A stretch of 64,000 nt of DNA from Bolinopsis microptera. Lineage: Eukaryota > Ctenophora > Tentaculata > Lobata > Bolinopsidae. Location of the stretch: positions 16,693,669-16,757,668 of the forward strand of contig NC_087072.1 of NCBI RefSeq assembly GCF_026151205.1, given 5' to 3'. The notes beneath the pieces were generated by a model, which ran no database searches, was not told the origin of the DNA, and worked only from the letters and a program-made list of their open reading frames with translations. Shown here piece by piece: positions 49,475 to 64,000 of this stretch (its first letter is position 1; every line of letters starts with the position of its first letter). A program made the translations under genes and the position numbers.

Positions 49475-52400
49475 AGGTAGATTATAGATGATAGAGAAGG
49501 ACACGACGCCTAACAGCTGTGCGATACCCGCCAATATCATCTTGGGTTTGTTGGGTGATTTCCAGACGAACTTGACTGTTTTAACTTTCACGTCGATCTC
49601 TGGAAACTCGGTGGAAACTCGACTGAAGGGAGGTTAGCGGTCGGTGTTAAAGGTACTGCTACAATGCTCAATATTGGGCAATATCTGTCACTTTATAAGC
49701 TGCACCATATTATCAGCTGCCTGCTGCACAAATACAAAACTCACCCCTATAATTTTATGTAGCTGTATACTAAATTGTAATACTTTGCATATGTGCAGTT
49801 CGTGTAACAGTCGTACTAAGGTACTCTAGAAGGTAATCAAAAATTAAAAATAAGAAAGAAAACTCACATGGGCTCGTCAATTTCAGGGTTCTCGTTAGGG
49901 TCGGCTCGGCCGAAACCAGCTGGTCTTTGTTCAGCTTGCGGTTTTGTCATGACCTCTATCTCCAGCTTTATCCTACCTGTCTTGTACAGGAAGCCGTCTA
50001 TCTTCTTGTACATTGGCCACCAACCTATGGAGGGGATCTGGTGAAAATGTAGATTCGACTTTGGTAATCATTTTAATGAACTTAAAGGGCTTGTTTATCA
50101 CAACAATCTAAATTCAATGATATGTATAATGTATATCATGAAAACAATCGAGTTAGGGACACGTCAATTGAAAAACCTTGAGATTTTTTCTTCTTGAAAA
50201 GATTGAGGTATTGAATCTTGGGCGGTCTGGGAGGTGGCTCTTCCTCTTCACCTTCTTCCTCTTCTGCAAAAGGGTCCTGGAAAATATAACCATATTAATT
50301 CTGGATAAAATCCACATTACCTAATTAAAGAACTAAATTGTGTTTGAGGTCGACGAACTAACAAATATTAAAGTAAATGGCACCATAAAATTAAATATAT
50401 TCAAATAACCGGGGTGGGAGGGGGAGGCTCTTCATAGCCAGGTATCATTTCCATGACGCCCCACTCCTCTTTAGGCTGACCACGAGGTAAATATGTGAGG
50501 TCCAAGTGAAGAAAAGCGTACGGCTCCGGGGCAACTGAGGGGTCTCCATCCACTACACTTATAGTCAGAATGGGATCCAACAGTTGATCTTCTATCTGGG
50601 AAGGTGGAGTCGAGAGATATTAACTACTCTACTTCATAAGCGTTATACTTATTAGCACTTTTAAAACAGAATAGTGAATATGCATACTGAATTTTCCAAA
50701 TGCACTTCCAAATTGAACTAAAAGTTCCTCTAAAATTAACTTTATAGGGCCCACCTCTCCAGGAATGCATCTCTTCCTGTCCAGGAAAGCGTATCCGAAC
50801 CTAAAGAGGAACCTCCAGTTGAAAGCTCCGTTGCCGTTCACCGCTGAGGGATGTATTTCTGAAACTTGTGCTTCTGGGTCTCCAGCAAACTGGCTGAAAA
50901 CAGACCACGTGATTTGAGATGAAGAGAGAGAGATAGTTATAATATGTAGAAAATAAAGTGAAATTAATGCAAATTATGAAACAAGTTATTCTAGCAAGTA
51001 ATACAGTAAAACCTCGCATCACTGCGGAATTTGGGGAAAGGATTCACCCGCGGCAAATCCTTAAATCGGGATTTGCGGTAAATCGGGGCGCAGTAAATCG
51101 GGTTTTACTTTAGTGACAAGACCCACCCTCTAATCATAAGATCGTGGAGAGTGTCCGAGTCAGGCTTTAGAGGGGGCACCTCCTCAACCGTTTCAACATC
51201 AGTGACATCAAACACGATCAGTCGAAGCTCCATATCAACGGGGAGAGGAGGGTCTATGTTCATAGGTTCAGGGGGACTCAGCATGTAAGGGAATATGTCT
51301 GTAAACATCAACATTTTTCCCTGCGGTACTCCTGAAGGAAGAAAAAGTTTTATAATTAAACGGCACCTAAATAAAAATTAAAAAATTCTAATTCTGAGGC
51401 ATATCAATATTTAAGTTTCAAAATCTAAGTCGGTTCTACACACACAAATACTTATTACTACTTGAAGAAGGCTAACTTCTCAGTGTCGTATGCGACCCTC
51501 TTAAAAAGTTAAAACAGTGATAAACTGACCAGGCATGACAGGGTTGATAAGTTTTCTCTTCTCAGCGTAGTCTCTTACCAGGCCCAACTCTAGCAGCACA
51601 TACAGGGCTGTCCTCTCTTTTAAGGGTCCCCATATTGCTGTATCCTCAAAATTCTCCTTGTGTTTCTCTGATAGAGTGATCGAAATTAACTAACCAGAAA
51701 TTAACATATCGTATATTTTCAAAGCGGGCCTTTTTATAAGCTTTTCAAAAATATGAACGCACGACCAGGTGTTAGCTTACCAAACTCTGATATGGTGTAC
51801 ATTTCGTCATTGATTACACAGTTGGTTCCATCTTCAGCATAGGATGGCAGGGGGATAGTGTTAGCTGTACAGAACTCATCTAGAATCTGAGTGGGCAACA
51901 TGAAGTCTCTCCACTTGTGTGGTCCAGAACTGGGGGGGATATAAGGTAGATGTTTGGTAAAATATTGATTTAAACTTAGCACGAGACGTAAAGCTAAAGT
52001 CCGGACAGTCATATGAAAATAAATTCAGTTTTTTGTTTAACCGCTTTCTACGCAGCCAGTATTCACATCAAAATACACTCAAACTAGCTGACAAAAGTCC
52101 ACAACATTCCCTGAAACTCACATCATATATCGTTCAGTTAGCCCACAGATCGGACGTTTGATAGAGAGGAACCTGTCCTCCAGATCCACCTTAGTCTGAC
52201 CTATCAGGGCGTCCCTGCCTTCATCAGTTGATTCAGAGTCAATGATAGCCACCTGCAGCTCAGGATAGTTCGGTATATACGTGTCCATGTTGTAGATCCT
52301 GGTGGTAAGCTGGAGTTATTAACGGCTATGTGTATTAATTGAACCGGTCAGAAAATAGAGATCAGGATCTGGAGAATAAAGCATAAGATTAGATTACTTG

Positions 52401-53202
52401 AGTAAGTTTAGTGTCACAGTTAAGATAAATGTTTGGGTTAGGGTTATTGTATGGATTCCTGAGAACATTGTTCATTTTTGGGATATCAAAAGTTCTGTTA
52501 CACATGATATCATTGAACAGCAACCCATAATTTAGATTACAGTACTCGCCTGTTCAGAAAGAAATATATAATCGTGATAGTAATCACACCACAAGATGGC
52601 TACTTCGAATTTGAAACATATGGTGACTGTAAGCTTGTTTGTGTTAACTCTATATTTCTAGCAAATCAGTGTGATTTCATGTAATTGAAAGTTGGACGGC
52701 TGGCCAGGTGGAGTGACCATTGGAAAATATTTCATGTCTGTGAAGTGATTTGACACAGTTTTTAAAAAAAGCTATCCCTCACAGCTAACACTGCCATGTT
52801 TTGATAACGTTTTTGTTTGTTATTCCGAAACAATGGAATTGGACATTCATAGCAAAACCTATTTAGTTTTTTTGTCCGTTAAAAAAACAAGTATCATTTC
52901 GACTGATTTAATTGTAGTTAGTATGCACTATGCATCAGTAACATGGTAACTTACTTGCAGAATCTTGGGTTCCTATTCCTCTTCATCAAACTGGTGGTAT
53001 CAGCAATAGTTTTAGGACCGAGAGTCACAGATATAAAGGGGTCACATGTTTTATCCTTGAGTCTAGATGGTGTAGCTAGTCCTATCGCTTGTAGAGCGTA
53101 CAGTCGGACGGATATGCGAATACTTCCCGCGGTCGGGACAGAACCATAAATCAAATCCCTGTCGTCGCCATCGTTAGATAGCTCGTATATTCTGAACGAT
53201 CC
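49475..53202 (-). CDS. Ferlin gene C, C2E-C2F-anchor only (5' part absent)
   Basis: Ten exons on the minus strand: 52955-53202, 52122-52298, 51781-51929, 51530-51667, 51127-51331, 50755-50893, 50410-50595, 50177-50276, 49868-50024, 49475-49622, about 549 residues. Phases agree throughout, and many exon ends match gene B; the last exon is 148 nt, phase 2-0, in both. Content: GSFRIYELS and KTCDPFISVTLG (C2E), WRDFMLPTQIL, FLFRFGYAFLDRKRC (C2F), RPAGFGRADPNENPEI and the membrane segment ILAGIAQLLGVVSFSIIYNL. Calcium loops are degraded (IIDSESTDEGRDALIG; VVDGDPSVAPEP). The first exon has a normal acceptor (phase 0), so an upstream exon is expected, but none is seen to 58 kb. It may be 5'-truncated, or have exons beyond the window with the Ig gene nested in an intron. 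The final small exon was not found. Confidence 0.85.
51003..51113. mobile_element. Possible short pogo/Tigger-like MITE
   Basis: Inverted AGTAAAACC...GGTTTTACT ends around an interior with repeated AAATC(G)GG. It lies in the intron upstream of the gene C 50755-50893 exon. Confidence 0.4.
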
Positions 53203-55108
53203 CTGAAAATATGGTGTTAGATCAGTGAATCGGTGTATCGGCCCATATTTGGACGGTCATTTTTCAGCGCTGATGCCATTATTAAGATTAGGACTAGCTA
53301 GTTTAGTTCCAGGTCCAGAAGTCAGTCGTTAGTGCAGTGTTCATTCACCCTCCCGGAATGCTCATTCTTTTATGTGCGTCGTTTCTCTTCACAATGCACT
53401 GCCAATGTAAATCCTTTGTAACTGTTCTAAAACTATACCTACGGATTAAACAAGCAGGGGAACAGGAACAGGTGCAACTATACCTGCATCCTCGTAACGG
53501 TTGGCAAAGATTACCTCACACGTAGTTTCCTAGCATACCATTAGTAAAGCATATTTTGTCTCGCCTTTTATCGGCCAGAGCCAAAACCAGCCAGCTTTGA
53601 AAAGATCTTGATCCCTAAACCCTTTATAACAAGTATTATGTCCTCCTAGTATTAGTTTAGCATATTCAGATTTGTCCCTCGCCCAATGCCCAGATCTAAA
53701 ACTGGACACTTTTGGAGAAATCTTCAAGTTGGCTTAGTAAACATTTAATTTTAGGCAGTGAGTTCCATGTCGATTGTCTATGAGCAGTGTTCATTCTATG
53801 TTAATGGGCGCTTACCATTAGTTTAGCATATTCAGATAAATTCCTCGCCCAACGCTCAGACCCAAAACTGGCCAGAGTTGTCTTAGAGTTGTACCTCACC
53901 TTTGGTGTTTACTCCCGATTTCTGCTAATGCAAATCTAGATTTACCGCGGATGTTTTCCTCCGGGTAAAATTGCTAAAACTGTTTTTGGTCTAACTCTAA
54001 GGGGTCGTTCACATATTAGTATTACGTAATCAGCCGAGGGGGGATGGGGGGTTTCTAAATGATTACGCTAGTGTAATTTTGACACGATGGCTACTCTTAA
54101 CGCGAATTATTTGCTGTCCGAATTAAGACTAATTATATATTTAGAATTTGCAGTATATTATGGTCTTCAACCGTGGGTATAAGGGAAACTGTAACTTAGT
54201 TTCAAATAAATTCCGCATTATTAAATGCAGATTTGCCCGAAAAGGAGATTTGTGCATATTGAGCAGAAAAATAAAACGTTGGAGACTAAGAATTTTATAT
54301 ATTACTTTAGTCATCCCAACGATACATAATGTCAGACCAACCTGATGTAAATTTGACTCGTTTAAATTTTGGGAATGGCTACAAATGATCTTTACACTTT
54401 TACAGCACCTTTAAAACAGCTGTTCGTTCAACTTCAAATTATCCTCAAAATGAGCAGCTTCCGATAATTCCAGAGCGCACGTGTGACAAATCCCATGTTG
54501 CTATAAGACATTACCAATGAGTATTAAAGTAGTAATGTGCAATGTAACCTACGAGGGCAGCAGGTGATTATTGAATAGTAGTGGTGGTCGATTTTTCGAC
54601 GCGTCGTTGCCCGGGGACTATAGAAACGTATGCATATTACGTAGGCCAGCACACGACCTTCAGACAACGGACACAGCTGAGCTTTAATTGTGTATTACCC
54701 GGCGATCCGGACCTTAATTCTGCTGTAATTTTATATTTCTATATTGCGTATCCTATCGTAGGAAACTGCAGTCTATCGTTTTCCATATAAGATGAGGGAA
54801 AAAGGATATCGCGGTAGTGTTAATATCAAAATAAGTTTAACTATACCAAGCAGACGTTGTTAAACTTGGACAAAAGAGCAGTTAATATGACGAATTACCG
54901 CCAAAGTGTCGAGAAATTGACAGTAGTATGACATAACACTCGTCCGACATTATATTAGGGATTGATAAAACCACCTGCCCCTGCGGAGGGTACATTTCAT
55001 ATATGCGAATGTTGCTAGCTTTCGAGTTGCAACGACAGCTGAAGATTATCAGCTTTCTTTAATGCTAATTGAGATCTTAGAGCTACATCGCAGATTTTTC
55101 TTAAGCAG
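53203..55108. other. Upstream of gene C: no exon found
   Basis: Minus-strand stretches at about 53.64-53.72 and 53.82-53.88 kb are duplicates that read (S)xxWARxxSEYAKL(I/M) in one frame; origin unknown, perhaps an old repeat. A GGGTCGTTCACATATTAGTA block at 54.00 kb resembles a common MITE end. No ferlin sequence is recognisable. Confidence 0.4.
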
Positions 55109-55923
55109 GTCCGTGCAACAACAAAAGAACCGTCTATGCAACGTCTATGCAACGTCCCTGCACAATGAACACTCTATGCACACTCCCTGCACGGTCAGTC
55201 TATGCAACGTCTATGCAACGTCTATGCAACGTCTATGCAACGTCCCTGCACAGTACCATATGAACACCGGCTACTAGCCGGCTACTAACCGGCTAGTAGC
55301 CACTTTTGTAATAACAGCTCCTCAACTTCACATTAACAACCGGCTACTAACCGGCACTTGAAAAGTGGTCACTAGCCGGCTACTAACCGGCTACTAGCCG
55401 GCTAGTGACCACAAAGTGGCTACTAACCGGCTACTAAGCGGTCACTAGCCGGCTATTAGCCGAGCTCTAAAGCAGACCTACTAGTAGCCGGTTCCAAACC
55501 GGCTACTAGCCGGCACTTAGAAAGTGGTCACTAGCCGGCTACTAACCGGCTACTAACCGGCTAGTAACCACCAAGTGGCTACTAACCGGCTACTAAACTT
55601 ACTTTTATTAAGCACGTTATTTGAAAGTAAGTTCCAAAATCGATTACAACATTTTTATGAAAAATAAAAAAATACTGAAAACTGATTACATTCAATTTCT
55701 TCGTGGTGGAGGAGCAGTGTAATTGTTTTTGGGCGCTAGGACGACGCCTTGGGTACAAAGGGTCCTAAGAGTGGCAAGATTACGGTTGCAGATCTCGTTT
55801 GCGAAGGTGTAAACACTAGGAAGTCTGACGTCTCGTAGTTGCAGCAGTGCGTGTTGGACACCTGGTAGGTCAACTTTTGCTGCTTCAGCGATACATCGCT
55901 TTCTTGAGAAGTGACTCCGAGAA

Positions 55924-56634
55924 ATGTGTATCTGCTCCAGAGCGGCTCCTCAACCTCCAGCTCCTCAACCTCCAGCTCCTCAACCTCCAGCTCCTCAACC
56001 TCCAGCTCCTCAACCTCCAGCTCCTCAACCTCCAGCTCCTCAACCTCCAGCTCCTCAACCTCCAGCTCCTCAACCTCCAGCTCCTCAACCTCCAGCTCCT
56101 CAACCTCCAGCTCCTCAACCTCCAGCTCCTCAACCTCCAGCTCCTCAACCTGCTCCTGCACAGCAACCTGTTACTGATCAACAACCTGCTCCCAATTCTC
56201 CTCAACCTCCTGCTCAGCAAGCTGCTCCTGGACACCAACCTGCTACTGATCAGCAACCTGCTCCCAATGCTGCTGCTCTGCCTACTGGTCGCAGAACGAG
56301 GCGGATATTTTCTTTAGACGGGGTTATAGCGGAATACGACGCCGTTGTGCAGCTAGTTAACTCTGGTCTCTCAAAGTCTGCCGCTCTGGAGCAGATACAC
56401 ATTTCTCGGAGTCACTTCTCAAGAAAGCGATGTATCGCTGAAGCAGCAAAAGTTGACCTACCAGGTGTCCAACACGCACTGCTGCAACTACGAGACGTCA
56501 GACTTCCTAGTGTTTACACCTTCGCAAACGAGATCTGCAACCGTAATCTTGCCACTCTTAGGACCCTTTGTACCCAAGGCGTCGTCCTAGCGCCCAAAAA
56601 CAATTACACTGCTCCTCCGCCACGAAGAAATTGA
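55924..56634 (+). CDS. ORF inside the foldback element: PPAPQ repeat plus conserved-looking C-terminus
   Basis: Open frame of 236 codons. Residues about 8-75 are PPAPQ repeats (15-bp unit CTCCAGCTCCTCAAC), then Gln/Pro/Ala-rich segments with TDQQPAPN, then a basic turn GRRTRR and about 110 residues with helix-turn-helix-like spacing: AVVQLVNSGLSKSAALEQIH, then ISRSHFSRKRCIAEAAK, later ASLYT-like FANEIC and LRTLCTQG. The ATG is within the left arm, so the N-terminus is uncertain. I do not recognise the family. The left arm holds a mirror copy of the C-terminal part on the minus strand, cut off by an in-frame TGA. Element-encoded protein or chance frame are both possible; upstream splicing is unknown. 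Confidence 0.45.
   Translation: MCICSRAAPQPPAPQPPAPQPPAPQPPAPQPPAPQPPAPQPPAPQPPAPQPPAPQPPAPQPPAPQPPAPQPPAPQPAPAQQPVTDQQPAPNSPQPPAQQAAPGHQPATDQQPAPNAAALPTGRRTRRIFSLDGVIAEYDAVVQLVNSGLSKSAALEQIHISRSHFSRKRCIAEAAKVDLPGVQHALLQLRDVRLPSVYTFANEICNRNLATLRTLCTQGVVLAPKNNYTAPPPRRN
55946..56152. repeat. 15-bp minisatellite at the centre of the foldback
   Basis: About 13-14 perfect copies of CTCCAGCTCCTCAAC. It lies at the junction between the two inverted arms, giving open frames on both strands. Confidence 0.95.
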
Positions 56635-57895
56635 ATGTAATCAGTTTTCAGTATTTTTTTATTTTTCATAAAAATGTTGTAATCGATTTTGGAACTTACT
56701 TTCAAATAACGTGTTTCAAATAACTTGTTTCAAATAATTCATTTCAATAATTTGTTTCAAATAACAAGTTTCAAATAACAAGTTTGAAATAATTTGTTTC
56801 AAATAATTTGTTTATTTGGCAATAATGAATTATAGCCGGTCTGATTTAGAGTCGCCTAGAGCAAATTAGTACTAGCCGGTTAGTAGCCGTCTACTAACCA
56901 GCTAGTACCCACCAGCCGGCTAGTGACCGCTTTTCAAGTGTCGGCTAGTAGCCGGTTTGGAACTAGAAGCTCCGCTTTAGAGCCGGCTAGTGACCGGTTA
57001 GTAGCCACTTGGTGGTTACTAGCCGGTTAGTAGCCGGTTAGTAGCCGGCTAGTGACCGCTTTTCAAGTGTCGGCTAGTAGCCGGTTTGGAACTAGAAGGT
57101 CCGCTTTAGAGCCGGCTAGTGACCGGTTAGTAGCCACTTGGTGGTTACTAGCCGGTTAGTAGCCGGTTAGTAGCCGGCTAGCGACCGCTTTTCGAGTGCC
57201 GGCTAGTAGGTCCGCTTAAGAGCCGGCTAGTGACCGGTTAGTAGCCGGTTAGTAGCCACTTGGTGGTTACTAGCCGGTTAGTAGCCGGTTAGTAGCCGGC
57301 TAGTGACCGCTTTCTAAGTGCCGGCTAGTAGCCGGTTTGGAACCGGCTACTAGTAGGTCCGCTTAAGAGCCGGCTAGTGACCGGTTAGTAGCCGGTTAGT
57401 AGCCACTTGGTGGTTACTAGCCGGTTAGTAGCCGGTTAGTAGCCGGCTAGTGACCACTTTCTAAGTGCCGGCTAGTAGCCGGTTTGGAACCGGCTACTAG
57501 TAGGTCTGCTTTAGAGCTCGGCTAATAGCCGGCTAGTGACCGCTTAGTAGCCGGTTAGTAGCCACTTTGTGGTCACTAGCCGGCTAGTAGCCGGTTAGTA
57601 GCCGGCTAGTGACCACTTTTCAAGTGCCGGTTAGTAGCCGGTTGTTAATGTGAAGTTGAGGAGCTGTTATTACAAAAGTGGCTACTAGCCGGTTAGTAGC
57701 CGGCTAGTAGCCGGTGTTCATATGGTACTGTGCAGGGACGTTGCATAGACGTTGCATAGACGTTGCATAGACGTTGCATAGACTGACCGTGCAGGGAGTG
57801 TGCATAGAGTGTTCATTGTGCAGGGACGTTGCATAGACGTTGCATAGACGGTTCTTTTGTTGTTGCACGGACGTTGCATAGACGTTGCATAGACT

Positions 57896-58219
57896 GTCAG
57901 GTGGTAAACGACCAACTTCCCTTTTTATTGTTCAACAGTTTATTCGTTTTTGGCAAATTTTGTGGACTCAAAACAATTAAAGCATTAAGCACGATATTTG
58001 ATACTAGTTGGCAGATGTTAACATATTGCGAGTTTGCCACTTTTTGAACATAACGTAAAAAATTATTTGGTGAATTTAAAGAGCATAAATATTTTTCCGA
58101 AAGTCCATCTTAGCGTCTGACATACAATAAATGTTAAAATAGATCCAAACACTTCGGGAAACTCAAGTCCACGGAATCTTTTTGATAGGCACAAACAGAA
58201 GCAGCGGCAGTTTGAAAGA
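57896..58219. other. 5' flank of the Ig gene
   Basis: About 320 bp of AT-rich DNA between the foldback and the signal-peptide exon. No TATA box or other motif that I would defend. The Ig promoter must lie here or within the foldback. Confidence 0.4.

Positions 58220-64000
<5,781 letters not shown>

Larger units (their letters stand above)
55109..57872. mobile_element. Large inverted-repeat (foldback) element carrying an ORF
   Basis: The left arm (55109 to about 55945) and right arm (about 56376-57872) are inverted copies. Outer parts have repeated GTCTATGCAAC units and a shared block at GTCCGTGCAACAACAAAAGA; inner parts mirror each other from TACATTCAATTTCTTCGTGG to the P/Q repeat. Arms contain many copies of CCGGCTAGTAGCCGG-type palindromes. 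The right arm is longer because these units have expanded. No transposase is recognisable. Confidence 0.8.

Noticed and set aside
55885..56256. Minus-strand frames rich in VEELE or LRSWR
   Set aside because: Shadow frames of the 15-bp minisatellite; the plus-strand frame has the sensible C-terminus.

Overview
The window is animal nuclear DNA. It is AT-rich, its genes are cut into many short exons with GT/AG introns, and it holds foldback and MITE-like elements and simple repeats. It contains ferlin and immunoglobulin-superfamily genes, which are metazoan families. No operons, ribosome-binding sites or CRISPR arrays are visible. I cannot name the phylum; an early-branching or other invertebrate is likely. 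All exon calls come from reading splice signals, reading-frame phase and protein similarity by eye, without transcripts.

Minus strand, 1-53 kb: three ferlin genes lie head-to-tail. Ferlins are tail-anchored, multi-C2-domain membrane-fusion and repair proteins. Gene B (about 44.5-17.65 kb) is nearly complete and dysferlin/myoferlin-like: C2B, FerI, C2C, FerA, FerB, DysF, C2D, C2DE, C2E, C2F and a C-terminal membrane anchor. Gene A (14.1 kb to beyond the left edge) shows an N-terminal C2A, then C2B, FerI and the start of C2C; the rest is outside the window. Gene C (53.2-49.5 kb) shows only C2E, C2F and the anchor. Its 5' part is missing or lies more than 10 kb upstream.

The most striking pattern is how isoforms could be generated. 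Gene A has at least five candidate first exons, all ending in phase 1 and fitting the same C2A exon. Gene B has at least five first exons (some weaker extras), all ending in phase 0 and fitting the same acidic/lysine-rich exon. Gene B also has two homologous 100-nt exons with identical phases (19.27-19.36 and 18.79-18.89 kb) that look mutually exclusive and swap the third calcium loop of C2F. It further has a 111-nt serine-rich cassette exon and a 930-nt skippable linker exon.

Plus strand, 58.2-64 kb: a secreted or surface protein gene with a signal-peptide exon (apparent GC donor) followed by alternating Ig-like exons X and Y. From 60.0 kb on, the X/Y pair repeats every 947 bp almost without change, introns included, and runs off the right edge.

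Mobile and repeat DNA: TA-flanked long foldback elements at 8.31-10.13 and 44.56-47.93 kb; a foldback bounded by G and C runs at 15.57-16.35 kb; a small foldback at 14.37-14.75 kb; a large inverted repeat at 55.11-57.87 kb carrying an open frame with a proline/glutamine repeat; a MITE family with TACCTTATCGGAC ends (4.3, 6.5, 42.3, 59.5 kb); a tRNA-derived SINE-like head at 39.74 kb; and several micro- and minisatellites.
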